A DNA stretch of 64,000 nt from Phytopseudomonas seleniipraecipitans (GTDB lineage Bacteria > Pseudomonadota > Gammaproteobacteria > Pseudomonadales > Pseudomonadaceae), in the NCBI RefSeq assembly GCF_900102335.1, contig NZ_FNBM01000009.1, forward strand, positions 1 through 64,000. Reading direction: 5' to 3'. Below the pieces are notes generated by a model. The model ran no database searches and had not been told where the DNA came from. It was given only the letters and a program-made list of their open reading frames with translations. Shown here one piece after another: positions 8,481 to 16,980 of the stretch; the first letter of the stretch is position 1; every line of letters starts with the position of its first letter. The position numbers were made by a program, and so were the translations under genes.

Positions 8481-9929
8481 TCAGCGTGCGGAAGTGGGTG
8501 ATGGAGCGGCAGCCTCGAAGCCACCGCCCAGGGCCTGCATCAGCAGCACCGACGCGTCGATACGCTCGGCACGCAGATTGGCCAGTTGCCGTTCGCTCTG
8601 CAGCAGTTGCTGCTCGACGCTCAACGCGTCGAGGTAATTACCGATGCCGTCGGCGTAACGCTGCATGGCGATGTCGTAGGAGCTGCGGGCAATGTCACGA
8701 GCCCGTTGTTGCTGTTCGATCTGCTGCTCGAGGGTGCGGATACGGCTGATGCCATCGCCGATGTCGCCCAGCGCGCCGACCAGGGTCTGGTTGTACTGCG
8801 CCACGGCCACGTCGTAATCGGCATTGCGACCGGCCAGGGCGGCGCGCCGGGCGCCACCGTCGAAGATCGGCAGGCTGAGCGCCGGGCCAACGCTGAAGAA
8901 GCGACTGGCGCCACCGAACATGGCATCACCGAGCAGCGACTTGCTGCCTGCGGCAACGCTCAGGTTGAGATTGGGATAGAAGTCCGCCTTGCTGGCATCG
9001 ATGTCGCGGGTAGCCGCTTCGACGCGCCAGCGCGCAGCGACCAGATCGGGACGACGACCAAGCAGTTCGGCGGGCACGTTGGCCGGCAGGCTGACCGCCG
9101 TGGGGGCGATCAACTGTGGCCGCGGCAGTGTGGCACCACGATCCGGCCCCTGGCCGAGCAACACCGCCAGGCGAATGCGCGCGCTGTCCACCTGTCCGGT
9201 GGCTGCGGTCAAGCTGGCTTCGGCGGCGGCTTCCAGGCTCTGGGTCTGTTGCAGCTGGTATTCGCTGTCCAGGCCGGCGTCGACGCGGCTGCGGGCCAGG
9301 CCAAGCATGTCGCGGCTGCGCTTGAGGTCCTGCTGGGCAAGGTCCTGGGTGGCGTAGGCCAGGCCGAGGTCGTTGTAGGCACGAGTCACCTCGGCGGCCA
9401 GGGTCAGGCGTGCGCCCTGGCGGTCTACTTCACCGGCACGGGCACGGCCCAGGGCCGCTTCCCACGCCGCGCGTTCGCCACCCCACAGATCGAAGCGGTA
9501 ACCGCCGTCCAGGGACAGCGTGCGCAAGGTGCCGTAGCGGCCGCCCTGCCCACTGGGGTCATCGACCCGGGCGGAGCGTGAGCGGGTGACATTGGCATTG
9601 GCATCCAGGGTCGGCTGGCGCTGCGCGTCGGCAGCCAGCGCTGCGGCACTGGCCTGCCGGGCACGGGCATCGGCAACCTGTAAATCAGGGCTGCTGCGCA
9701 GGGCTTCGTCGATCAGCGCATTGAGCTGCGGGTCACCGAGACGGTTCCACCAGTCAGTGGTCGGCCAGGCCGCTGGCGACAGATTGGCGGTGAAGGTGGC
9801 GCCTTGCAGGCTGGCGGCGTCCAGCGCCCGGCCTTCGGTGTGCAAACCCTCCTGCGAGGCGCACGCGACCAGCAGCACGGCGCTGAAGATGAGGGCCAAG
9901 GGGGTACGCAAGGGCATGGTTTTCATCAT
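8481..9929 (-). CDS. Outer membrane efflux lipoprotein (NodT/OprM family)
   Basis: A 482-residue TolC-type outer membrane factor. The N-terminus is a lipoprotein signal with lipobox LLVAC (cysteine near residue 23), so the protein should be lipid-anchored. Two OEP repeats follow, with the family pattern DWWNRLGDPQLNALIDEAL and a second half containing GGARRAALAGRNADYDVAVAQY. The start codon overlaps the stop of the marR gene by four bases (ATGA), supporting both the start and cotranscription. Confidence 0.92.
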   Translation of the reverse strand: MMKTMPLRTPLALIFSAVLLVACASQEGLHTEGRALDAASLQGATFTANLSPAAWPTTDWWNRLGDPQLNALIDEALRSSPDLQVADARARQASAAALAADAQRQPTLDANANVTRSRSARVDDPSGQGGRYGTLRTLSLDGGYRFDLWGGERAAWEAALGRARAGEVDRQGARLTLAAEVTRAYNDLGLAYATQDLAQQDLKRSRDMLGLARSRVDAGLDSEYQLQQTQSLEAAAEASLTAATGQVDSARIRLAVLLGQGPDRGATLPRPQLIAPTAVSLPANVPAELLGRRPDLVAARWRVEAATRDIDASKADFYPNLNLSVAAGSKSLLGDAMFGGASRFFSVGPALSLPIFDGGARRAALAGRNADYDVAVAQYNQTLVGALGDIGDGISRIRTLEQQIEQQQRARDIARSSYDIAMQRYADGIGNYLDALSVEQQLLQSERQLANLRAERIDASVLLMQALGGGFEAAAPSPTSAR

Positions 9930-10393
9930 TCTCCTGGCATGTGTGGCAGCGCATCGGCGGCCATCAGCATTTTTTTCAGCAGGCGCTGGAATTCATCGAG
10001 TTCGCTGCGGCTCAGGCAGCCAGTGAGTTCGTTGGTGGCGTCTGCCGCGATCTGCGGTACGCGTACCCCCAGGGCCTTGCCCGACTCGGTGAGCGTGAGG
10101 CGCACCTGGCGGCGATCCTCAATGCTGCGTTCGCGGGTCAGCAGGCCCTTTTGCTCAAGGCGGTCAAGCATGCGAGTCATCGCCCCGCTGTCGAGGCTGA
10201 GCAGGCGCACCAGATCAGCCGAGTTGCTGGCCCGTTCCTGGCTGATCAGCAGCACGATCTTGAATTGCGCGGCGGTCACGTCGTGATCAGCCAAGTGTCG
10301 CTCGAGCAAGCGGTCCTTGAGCTGGTTGATCAGCGCAATCAGATGACCCGGCGAGTGCTGGAGCGAAAACCGCTCCCGGTCGAAATGTGGCAT
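9926..10393 (-). CDS. MarR-family repressor of the efflux operon
   Basis: A 155-residue winged-helix regulator with the MarR pattern SADLVRLLSLDSGAMTRMLDRLEQKGLLTRE (recognition helix and wing, about residues 50-85) and DRRQVRLTLTESGKAL in the wing. It is the first gene of the operon and overlaps the outer membrane factor gene by 4 bp. Two palindromes (10403-10414 and 10433-10444) immediately upstream are probable autoregulatory operators. The effector is likely a phenolic or other toxic compound exported by the pump. That is inferred from the family. Confidence 0.9.
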   Translation of the reverse strand: MPHFDRERFSLQHSPGHLIALINQLKDRLLERHLADHDVTAAQFKIVLLISQERASNSADLVRLLSLDSGAMTRMLDRLEQKGLLTRERSIEDRRQVRLTLTESGKALGVRVPQIAADATNELTGCLSRSELDEFQRLLKKMLMAADALPHMPGE

Positions 10394-10402
10394 CGCAAAT
10401 AC

Positions 10403-10414
10403 CTGCTCAGGCAG
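10403..10414. promoter_or_regulatory. Candidate MarR operator, proximal site
   Basis: CTGCTCAGGCAG is a short palindrome (CTGC...GCAG) 10-21 bases before the marR start codon. It lies exactly 30 bp from the related distal site. Confidence 0.55.
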
Positions 10415-10432
10415 TGAATGCCATGCAGATTA

Positions 10433-10444
10433 CTGCCCAGGCAG
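10433..10444. promoter_or_regulatory. Candidate MarR operator, distal site
   Basis: CTGCCCAGGCAG is a 5-2-5 perfect palindrome. On the minus strand it sits just upstream of a possible -10 element (TAATCT), a usual place for a MarR operator. Confidence 0.55.
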
Positions 10445-10611
10445 CGATCAGCCCAATTACATTTGGTAATACTCAACATCAATTTCAGACATACTTTGAA
10501 ATATCTAAGTGTTCAAAAGGGAGTGCTCGAAGCGCCGGCGGGTTCAGGAGATTTGTGCCGGGCGCAGCTGCGCAGCCTGATTGGAGCGATGAGAACGCGG
10601 GGGACAGCCGA

Positions 10612-10680
10612 GGGTGTCGCAGGCTCGACCCAGGCTACGGAGGCTCGCAGATAGCCTGGGTTGAGCGAAGCGATACCCGG
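10612..10680. repeat. REP-like inverted pair, family B
   Basis: GGTGTCGCAGGCTCGACCC at the left and TAGCCTGGGTTGAGCGAAGC at 10652 onward are inverted copies of the repeat also found at 5537-5650 and 35440-35533. Confidence 0.7.
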
Positions 10681-10903
10681 AAAATGGCGTCTAGCAACAA
10701 ACTCAATTCCATATGAAGGGTGAAACGCGCCCATGGATAGTCGCTTGCTGCTCAGTTGGTTAACCGACGCGCCGGGGCGATGGCGCAATGCAGCTTTTGA
10801 TAATTCGGCATATGGCGAGGCAGATACCCGTTGCTATCCCCATCAACACAAAAGCCGCGTCCTGATGGAAGCGGCCCATGGTGCAGCGCAAGGCAGCAAT
10901 CGA

Positions 10904-11914
10904 TCACTGCGCCTGGTTGGATGCCTCGGCAGCCTTGATCAGGTCGGCGCCAATATCTTTCTCGAACTTCTTCCACACTGGGCGCATGGCTTCGCGCCAT
11001 TGCTCACGCTCTTGCGGAGTCAACTCGATGATTTCGCTGGTGCCGGCTTTGACGATCGAAGCGCGGGCTTCCTTGTTGAGGTCGTCAGCCTGACGGTTCA
11101 CCTCGGCGGTGACTTCAACCATGATTTTCTGCAGCTCGCTGCGCACGTCGTCCGGCAGCCCATTCCAGAACTTGGTGTTGGTGATCACCATGTAGTCGAT
11201 CAGACCATGATCGGAGGCAGTGAAGAACGGCTGCACCTCGTGCACTTTCTGGCTGAAATAGTTCGACCAGGTGTTCTCGGTACCGTTGACCACACCGGTC
11301 TGCAAACCCTGGTAGACCTCAGCGAAGCTCATTTTGCGCGGCGCAGCGCGTAGCACCTTGAACTGCTCATCGAGCACCGCTGATGCCTGCACCCGGAACT
11401 TCAGGCCGCGAGCGTCCTTGGGCTCACGCATCGCCTTGTTGGCAGACAGCTGCTTCAGGCCGTTGTGCCAGTAGGCCAGGCCGGTGATGCCCTTGCCTTC
11501 CATGCTGGTCAGCAGCGCCTTGCCCTGCTCGCTGCCCTGGAAACGGTCGACCGCTTCCATGTTGTCGAACAGAAACGGCAAGTCGAAGATCTGCAGCGGC
11601 TTGGCGTAGTGCTCGAACTTGGCCAGCGAGGGCGCCAGCAACTGCACGTCGCCAAGCAGCAGCGCTTCCATTTCCTTGCCATCACCGAACAACGACGAGT
11701 TGGGGTACACCTCAACCTTCACGCGACCCGGCAGGCGTTCCTCGGCGAGCTTCTTGAACAGCAACGCGCCCTGCCCTTTGGGCGTGTTATCCGCCACCAC
11801 ATGGGCGAACTTGATGCTGATCGGGGCGGTCGACTCAGAATCAGCGGCGTGCAATACGCCAGCCACGGAGAGTGAGACGGCGCAGACCAGCGCCTTCATG
11901 GAAAGCTTGAGCAT
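10904..11914 (-). CDS. Orphan TRAP dicarboxylate-binding protein (DctP paralogue)
   Basis: A 336-residue periplasmic binding protein with a signal peptide (MLKLSMKALVCAVSLSVAGVL..., cleavage after HA). The mature domain is strongly similar to the DctP at 962-1966, sharing TPKGQGALL, VEVYPNSSLFGDGKEMEALL and KFWNGLPDD. ATG 11914 is preferred over the upstream ATG at 11926 because GAGGT lies 5 bases before it. No dctQ or dctM is adjacent: the downstream neighbour is a 510-bp repeat-bearing gap. It must either use the permease of another TRAP system, perhaps that at the window's left edge, or act as a sensor. A LysR-type palindrome 133-147 bases upstream ties it to the catabolic island. Confidence 0.87.
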   Translation of the reverse strand: MLKLSMKALVCAVSLSVAGVLHAADSESTAPISIKFAHVVADNTPKGQGALLFKKLAEERLPGRVKVEVYPNSSLFGDGKEMEALLLGDVQLLAPSLAKFEHYAKPLQIFDLPFLFDNMEAVDRFQGSEQGKALLTSMEGKGITGLAYWHNGLKQLSANKAMREPKDARGLKFRVQASAVLDEQFKVLRAAPRKMSFAEVYQGLQTGVVNGTENTWSNYFSQKVHEVQPFFTASDHGLIDYMVITNTKFWNGLPDDVRSELQKIMVEVTAEVNRQADDLNKEARASIVKAGTSEIIELTPQEREQWREAMRPVWKKFEKDIGADLIKAAEASNQAQ

Positions 11915-11927
11915 GGGTGACCTCATA

Positions 11928-11935
11928 TTGTTTTT
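11928..11935 (-). promoter_or_regulatory. Candidate Crc/Hfq motif before the orphan dctP
   Basis: The minus-strand leader reads AAAAACAA about 14 bases before the start codon, just upstream of the GAGGT ribosome site. It fits AAnAAnAA. Confidence 0.4.
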
Positions 11936-12042
11936 GTAATGGTGCGCAGGAACGCTCGCGTCAGCGTGGCGTCCCTCTCGAACGGCGTCAGGAACAGAGT
12001 GGCCCCGTAGCCGCGTGAGGAGAATCCGTTTTTAGCGAAGAC

Positions 12043-12065
12043 GGCGTTCGAGTGAGTCGAACGCC
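12043..12065. promoter_or_regulatory. LysR-box-like palindrome upstream of the orphan dctP
   Basis: GGCGTTCGA at 12043-12051 and TCGAACGCC at 12057-12065 are perfect inverted arms around GTGAG. The core TTCGA-N5-TCGAA (12047-12061) is a 15-bp T-N11-A box. It strongly resembles the palindromes at 20229-20251 and 25901-25933. It lies 13 bp after the SDR stop, but no T-run follows, so a terminator is less likely. Confidence 0.55.
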
Positions 12066-12077
12066 CTCGTGAAGGCC

Positions 12078-12830
12078 CTAGACCACTCGCCCCCCATCCA
12101 CGGGCAGTTCCACACCGTTGAGAAATGCAGCTTCATCGCTGGCCAGGAACACCGCGACCGCAGCGATATCCGAGGGTTTTGACAGACGCCCGAGGGGAAT
12201 GGTGGCGACGAAGCGAGCACGGTTTTCAGGGGTATCCGGTACGCCCATGAAATCTTCCAGCAGGGCTGTTTCGCCCATCACCGGGCAGATATTGTTGACC
12301 CGAATGCCATCGGGTCCGAGTTCCACGGCAAGGGATTTCGACAGCAGATTGACCGCCCCTTTCGAGCCGTTGTACCAGGTCAGCCCCGGCCGTGGCCTGA
12401 TGCCCGCGACCGAACCGACGTTGATGATCGAACCGTTCTTGCGCTCGCGCATCAGCGGCACCACGGCCTTGACCATGTGGAAGATCGATTTGACGTTGAC
12501 CGCGAATACCCGGTCGAACGTCTTCTCGTCGACATTCATGAGCGGCTGGTTGCGGTGCGTGGTGCCAGCGTTGTTAACCACGATATCGGGAATGCCGAAG
12601 GTGTCCACGCAGAGCTGTACGGCGGCCTGCACCTGCTCGCCATTGGTGACGTCGCAGGTCGCCGCGCACGCGTTGGGACCGAGTTCCTCGGCCAGACGCT
12701 GGGCTGCCTCGCCATTGATGTCGGCCAGCACGACCTTGGCGCCGGCTTCGATATAGCTGCGCGCGATACCGGCACCAAAACCACTGGCCGCACCGGTGAC
12801 GATGGCGATCTTGTTAGTCAGCTGGGGCAT
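12078..12830 (-). CDS. Short-chain dehydrogenase/reductase (SDR)
   Basis: A 250-residue classical SDR oxidoreductase. It shows the NAD(P)-binding TGAASGFGAGIA motif near residue 10, the NNAG motif (VVNNAGTTH) and the catalytic Ser-Tyr-Lys set (INVGSVAG then WYNGSKGA). An acidic residue (ADIN) after the second strand suggests NAD preference. It is the last gene of the leftward catabolic run and ends with the usual VDGGRVV tail. Its substrate is probably a hydroxy intermediate or alcohol feeding the pathway. This is inferred from context only. Confidence 0.88.
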   Translation of the reverse strand: MPQLTNKIAIVTGAASGFGAGIARSYIEAGAKVVLADINGEAAQRLAEELGPNACAATCDVTNGEQVQAAVQLCVDTFGIPDIVVNNAGTTHRNQPLMNVDEKTFDRVFAVNVKSIFHMVKAVVPLMRERKNGSIINVGSVAGIRPRPGLTWYNGSKGAVNLLSKSLAVELGPDGIRVNNICPVMGETALLEDFMGVPDTPENRARFVATIPLGRLSKPSDIAAVAVFLASDEAAFLNGVELPVDGGRVV

Positions 12831-12837
12831 TTTTGTT
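12830..12837 (-). promoter_or_regulatory. Candidate Crc/Hfq motif at the SDR start codon
   Basis: On the minus strand AACAAAAA overlaps the A of the SDR start codon and follows a GAGGG ribosome site, the position at which Hfq/Crc blocks initiation. Confidence 0.4.
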
Positions 12838-12917
12838 TCCCTCTCAGTGCATGAACGGCGCGGCCCACAGCGGCGCCGCGCTCGATAACGGGTAGAAACC
12901 TGGCCGGAGCCGGTTAT

Positions 12918-14042
12918 TCAAAAAACGATCAGGTCACGCAGACCACTGCCACTGGCCAGGCGGTCGAAGCCGGCATTGATATCGTCGAGCTTGAGCTTTT
13001 CGCCGATCAAGCGGTTCACCGGCAGCTTGCCGGCCCGGTAAAGCCCCACGTAGCGCGGAATATCGCGAGCGGGTATGCAGGAGCCGATATAGCTGCCCTT
13101 GATCGTCCGCTCCTCGGCGGTCAGCGACAGCTGCTGCAACGGCCATTGATCATTTGGATGCGGCAGCCCGGCAGTCACCGTGGTGCCACCACGGCGGGTG
13201 GCGGCGTAAGCCAGCTGCATCGCCGGTACCGAACCGGCGAACTCAAAGGCATAGTCGACACCGCCCTTGGTCAGTTCGCGAATGCGTGCCACGGCATCGG
13301 CATCCCGCGCATTCACCACATGGGTCGCGCCCAGCGCCAGAGCCAGGTCGAGCTTGCTGTCATGCACGTCCACCGCCACGATCGGGTTGGCGCCGGCCGC
13401 CAGCGCACCGAGCAAGGCGCTGAGGCCTACGCCCCCCAAACCGACGATCAGCGCTGACGCGCCGGGACGAACCTGGCCGGTATTGACCACGGCACCGACG
13501 CCGGTAAGCACCGCGCAGCCGAACACAGCCGCCTCGACCGGGTCAATATCGTCGCCAATCGGGATGCACGAGCGGGCGGAAACCACCGCGTACTCGGAGA
13601 ATGCCGAGACGCCACAATGATGATTGACCGTCGCTCCCGCATGGCTCAGGCGATGCCCACCCTGCAGCAACTCACCCTTGCCATTGGCGCCATTGCCGGG
13701 CTCGCAGAGTGCTGGGCGGCCCTCCATACACGGTGAGCAGTGGCCACAGCTGGGCACGAAGACCAGCGCGACTTTCTGCCCGGGGCGTACGTTGTCGACG
13801 CCGGAACCGACTTCGACCACCTCGCCGCTGGCTTCATGCCCGAGGGCCATGGGCAGCGGGCGCGGACGAACGCCGGTGATGACCGACAGATCGGAATGGC
13901 AGAGGCCGGCGGCAATCATCTTCACCAGCACCTCGCCCGGCCCAGGCGGGGCCAGTTCGAGTTCACTGATAACCAGCGGCTTGCTGTCCGCGAAAGGGCC
14001 TTCGGCGACCATTTCACGGAGTACGGCGGAGCGGATTTTCAT
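12918..14042 (-). CDS. Zinc-dependent alcohol dehydrogenase
   Basis: A 374-residue medium-chain dehydrogenase. The catalytic zinc ligands are visible in AAGLCHSDLS (Cys) and LGHEASG (His, Glu). The structural zinc site is CGHCSPCMEGRPALC, with four cysteines. The Rossmann motif is IVGLGGVGLSALLGALAAG, followed by VAVDV, whose aspartate suggests NAD. Length and layout fit the class III-like bacterial ADHs. It lies 36 bp after the aldehyde dehydrogenase gene, so alcohol-to-aldehyde-to-acid oxidation is plausible. The start codon is embedded in an AACAACAA motif. Confidence 0.9.
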   Translation of the reverse strand: MKIRSAVLREMVAEGPFADSKPLVISELELAPPGPGEVLVKMIAAGLCHSDLSVITGVRPRPLPMALGHEASGEVVEVGSGVDNVRPGQKVALVFVPSCGHCSPCMEGRPALCEPGNGANGKGELLQGGHRLSHAGATVNHHCGVSAFSEYAVVSARSCIPIGDDIDPVEAAVFGCAVLTGVGAVVNTGQVRPGASALIVGLGGVGLSALLGALAAGANPIVAVDVHDSKLDLALALGATHVVNARDADAVARIRELTKGGVDYAFEFAGSVPAMQLAYAATRRGGTTVTAGLPHPNDQWPLQQLSLTAEERTIKGSYIGSCIPARDIPRYVGLYRAGKLPVNRLIGEKLKLDDINAGFDRLASGSGLRDLIVF

Positions 14043-14049
14043 TGTTGTT
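14042..14049 (-). promoter_or_regulatory. Candidate Crc/Hfq motif at the alcohol dehydrogenase start
   Basis: AACAACAA on the minus strand directly abuts and overlaps the ATG, with a GGAG ribosome site just upstream. This is the clearest match to the AAnAAnAA motif in the island. Confidence 0.5.
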
Positions 14050-14078
14050 TCTCCAGCGCGAAGTTGTCGGATCGGCGA

Positions 14079-15512
14079 TCAACCGTGGTGGCTGACCACC
14101 GTCTTGGTGACGCTGAACTCCTCCAGTGCGAGAAACCCCTTCTCACGCCCGTGGCCGCTCTTGCGCACACCGCCGAACGGCAGCTCGACGCCGCCCCCGG
14201 CGCCGTAACAGTTGATGAACACCTGGCCACCGACCAGGCGACGCGCCACGCGCTGCTGACGCGCGCCGTTCTCCGTCCAGATGGCCGCCACCAAGCCGTA
14301 TTCGGTGCCATTGGCCAGGGCAACGGCGTCGTCTTCGTCATCGAATGGCAACGCCGCCAATACGGGGCCGAACACTTCCTCGGTGGCCAACCGGTGATCA
14401 CGCGGCACCGGCCCATAGAGCCGGGGTGCCACGTACCAGCCGTTGGTGGGCAACCCTTCATCCCTACGCCCCTCCGCCGCCAGCGGCAGCCCACTGGCAT
14501 CGCAATCGGCGATGAATGACTTGACCCGCTCGAACTGCGCACGGGTAATGATCGGGCCGCAATCGGGCGAAGCATCGGGAGCGCCCACACGCATTTCTCG
14601 GAAGCGTGCGGCGACCTTTTCCAGCACGCTGTCGAACACCTCGCGCTGGATCAGCAGGCGGCTGCCGGCCGAACAGGTCTGACCGGCGTTCTGAATGATG
14701 GCGCCAACGATGATCGGTACCGCCTTGTCCAGATCGGCATCGGCGAACACCAGTTGTGGTGACTTGCCGCCCAGCTCCAGCACGCATTTGACGTGGTTCT
14801 GCGCGGCGGCCTGCTGCACCTGCACGCCCACCTGAGGCGATCCGGTGAAGGTGATCAGGTTGATGTCCGAATGCTCCGATAACGCAGCACCTGCTTCGCG
14901 GCCGAGCCCGGTGACGATATTCAGCGCCCCCGCCGGCAAACCGGCCTCGACCGCCAGTTCGGCGATTCGCAGCGAGGTCATGCAGGCATCTTCCGCCGGT
15001 TTGACCACCGAGGCGTTGCCCATGGCCAGCGCCGGGCAGATGGTGCGCCCGAGCATCTGCGCCGGGTAGTTCCAGGGAATGATGTGCGCCACCACGCCAT
15101 AGGCTTCGCGCACCACGCTCACCGAATAGCCGGGCAGATAAGGAATCACCTGACCGTGCACCTTGTCCGCAGCGCCACCGTAGAACTCAAAGTAACGGGC
15201 CAGCGCCTCGATGTCCTTGCGTGCCAGGGCCAGCGGCTTGCCAGTATCACGCGCCTCGATCTTTGCCAGCTCGTCGATGTGCTCCAGCACCTTGTTGCCG
15301 ATACGCACCAGCACCCGGCCGCGCTCGGTTGCGCTGTAGCGGCCCCATTCGCCGTCGAAGGCCTTGCGCGCCGCTTTTACCGCCAGGTCGATATCGTCGG
15401 CTTGGCCACGGCCAATTTCGGCATAGACCTGGCCGTCGGCAGGCGAGTAGACCGGCAGGGTTTCTTGGCTGAGGGGTGCGCACCAGGCGCCGTCGATGAA
15501 CAACTTGCTCAT
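14079..15512 (-). CDS. NAD(P)-dependent aldehyde dehydrogenase
   Basis: A 477-residue aldehyde dehydrogenase that oxidises an aldehyde to a carboxylic acid. Key segments are the cofactor-binding IIPWNYP and FTGSPQVG, the catalytic glutamate in LELGGKSPQLV and the nucleophilic cysteine in NAGQTCSAGSR (about residue 280), with EEVFGPV near the C-terminus. The gene overlaps the end of the upstream ABC ATPase gene by 4 bp (ATGA), so it belongs to the same operon. Its substrate is probably a product of the adjacent alcohol dehydrogenase. Confidence 0.92.
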   Translation of the reverse strand: MSKLFIDGAWCAPLSQETLPVYSPADGQVYAEIGRGQADDIDLAVKAARKAFDGEWGRYSATERGRVLVRIGNKVLEHIDELAKIEARDTGKPLALARKDIEALARYFEFYGGAADKVHGQVIPYLPGYSVSVVREAYGVVAHIIPWNYPAQMLGRTICPALAMGNASVVKPAEDACMTSLRIAELAVEAGLPAGALNIVTGLGREAGAALSEHSDINLITFTGSPQVGVQVQQAAAQNHVKCVLELGGKSPQLVFADADLDKAVPIIVGAIIQNAGQTCSAGSRLLIQREVFDSVLEKVAARFREMRVGAPDASPDCGPIITRAQFERVKSFIADCDASGLPLAAEGRRDEGLPTNGWYVAPRLYGPVPRDHRLATEEVFGPVLAALPFDDEDDAVALANGTEYGLVAAIWTENGARQQRVARRLVGGQVFINCYGAGGGVELPFGGVRKSGHGREKGFLALEEFSVTKTVVSHHG

Positions 15513-16228
15513 GGGTAAGCCTCGAGGGGAAAGGAGGATGAAGTGACGGGCGCCACAGACGTGAGCGCCGCCTGATCAGGCAGCAGCGCTCCCCGCTCGA
15601 TGTGCAGCACATGATCGGGCAGATCGCGCAGCAGGCTGCCGTTGGATTCGGTGATCACCACACAAAGTTCGGGTGCGCGTTGTTGCAGGCGTTTCAGCGC
15701 TTCGCCGTACTGCCCGGCCAGGGCCGGCGCCAGCCCCTGGAAGGGTTCGTCGAGAAGGATCAGGCGAGTGCCGACCATCAGCGCACGGCCGAATGCCGCC
15801 ATCTTGCCCTGCCCGCCGGACAGCGCCGCACCGGAGCGCGGCAGCATCTCCTTGAGCTGTGGCGCCACCTCGAGGGTCAGCGCCAGGCGGGCGTCCACCT
15901 CGGCGCGCGACATGCCGATGACCTGGCAAGGCAGACGCAGGTTTTCTTCCACCGTCAGGGTCGGGAACATCACCCGCTCCTGCGGTGCGTAACCAATTCC
16001 CAGACGCGCTCGACCGTGAGCCGGCACTTTCGCCAGGTCGCTGTCATCGAGCAGGATGCGTCCACCACGTAACGGCACGAAGCCCATGATCGCGCGCAGC
16101 AAGGTGGTCTTGCCGGCCCCGTTGCGGCCGACCACGGCGCTCAGGCTGCCCTGCGGCAGGCTTGCCTGAATCCCTCGCAGCACTGGCGCCTGCAGGATGT
16201 CTGCGCTGATGTTTTCGAAATGCAGCAT
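15509..16228 (-). CDS. Branched-chain amino acid-type ABC transporter ATPase (LivF-like)
   Basis: A 239-residue ABC ATPase with Walker A GRNGAGKTT (about residues 35-43), signature LSGGQGK, Walker B LILLDEPFQGLAP and a switch region VVITESN, in which the usual histidine appears replaced by asparagine. The pattern EPFQGLAP is typical of LivF. It overlaps the downstream aldehyde dehydrogenase gene by 4 bp and lies 11 bp after the livG-like gene. It powers the Liv-type importer encoded upstream. Confidence 0.9.
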   Translation of the reverse strand: MLHFENISADILQAPVLRGIQASLPQGSLSAVVGRNGAGKTTLLRAIMGFVPLRGGRILLDDSDLAKVPAHGRARLGIGYAPQERVMFPTLTVEENLRLPCQVIGMSRAEVDARLALTLEVAPQLKEMLPRSGAALSGGQGKMAAFGRALMVGTRLILLDEPFQGLAPALAGQYGEALKRLQQRAPELCVVITESNGSLLRDLPDHVLHIERGALLPDQAALTSVAPVTSSSFPLEAYP

Positions 16229-16239
16229 GACGACCTCCT

Positions 16240-16980
16240 CTACTCGCCCAGGACTTCACGGCGCACATTGGCGTCCGCGAGTACGGTGTCGGGGGAACCA
16301 TCGGCAGCGATACCACCGGAAATCCAGGCGGCGACGCGGGTGGCGTAACGGCGCACGATATCGACGTCGTGCTCGACGAAGATCGCGGTGACTTTCTTTT
16401 CCTCCAGCGCGCCCATGACGATCTCCATCACCCCATGCTTCTCTTCGCTGGATACGCCGCTGGTGGGCTCATCCATGATCAGCAGGCGCGGTTCGAGCAT
16501 CAACGACATGGCCACGTCGAGCAGCTTGCGCTGCCCCTCCGGCAGGTTCGAAGCCGGCTCATGCTGACGCGCACGCAGGTTGACCAACTCGAGTACGCGG
16601 TCGACCTCACGGGCATCGGCACTTGACGCCAGCGAACGCCACCAGGGCATGCGTGACTGCCGGGCCATGCCGGCCAGCTCCAGGCACTGGCGCACACTGT
16701 GATCGAGGAACAGTTGCGGCAACTGGAACGAGCGGGCCATGCCACGGCGCACGATATGCCGAGGCGACTTGCCGGTAATGTCCACGCCGTCGAACTCGAC
16801 GCGCCCCGCGCTGGGACGCAGCAGGCCGGTGCAGATATTGATGAAGGTGGTCTTGCCGGCACCGTTCTGGCCGATAACCGCCAGACGCTCGCCCTCGTGC
16901 AATTCGAAGTCGATACCGTTGGCCACCACCAGGCCGCCGAATGCCAGGGTCAGCCCTTCGGTTTTCAATAAGGCGCTCAT
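16240..16980 (-). CDS. Branched-chain amino acid-type ABC transporter ATPase (LivG-like)
   Basis: A 246-residue ABC ATPase with Walker A GQNGAGKTT, a signature read as LPEGQRK instead of LSGGQ (seen in LivG proteins), Walker B LLIMDEPTSGVS and the histidine switch FVEHDVD. It is the second ATPase of the importer. Its start overlaps the stop of the livM-like gene by 4 bp. Confidence 0.9.
   Translation of the reverse strand: MSALLKTEGLTLAFGGLVVANGIDFELHEGERLAVIGQNGAGKTTFINICTGLLRPSAGRVEFDGVDITGKSPRHIVRRGMARSFQLPQLFLDHSVRQCLELAGMARQSRMPWWRSLASSADAREVDRVLELVNLRARQHEPASNLPEGQRKLLDVAMSLMLEPRLLIMDEPTSGVSSEEKHGVMEIVMGALEEKKVTAIFVEHDVDIVRRYATRVAAWISGGIAADGSPDTVLADANVRREVLGE

Larger units (their letters stand above)
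10394..10903. other. 510-bp regulatory and repeat-containing gap
   Basis: The left part carries the promoter and operators of the marR operon. The middle holds an inverted pair of family B repeats (10612-10680). The rest to the dctP-like gene shows no convincing gene, and the open frames here lack family features and ribosome sites. Confidence 0.6.

Noticed and set aside
6792..8501. Plus-strand open frame (569 codons) opposite the EmrAB genes
   Set aside because: It spans two genes on the other strand and shows no domain. It is open only because of high GC.
10733..11353. Plus-strand open frame overlapping the orphan dctP
   Set aside because: It is antisense to a protein with signal peptide and strong family motifs, and has no ribosome site.
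12043..12065. Hairpin considered as terminator of the SDR-ended operon
   Set aside because: No T-run follows on the minus strand, and the sequence closely matches two other palindromes in promoter positions, so an operator is preferred.
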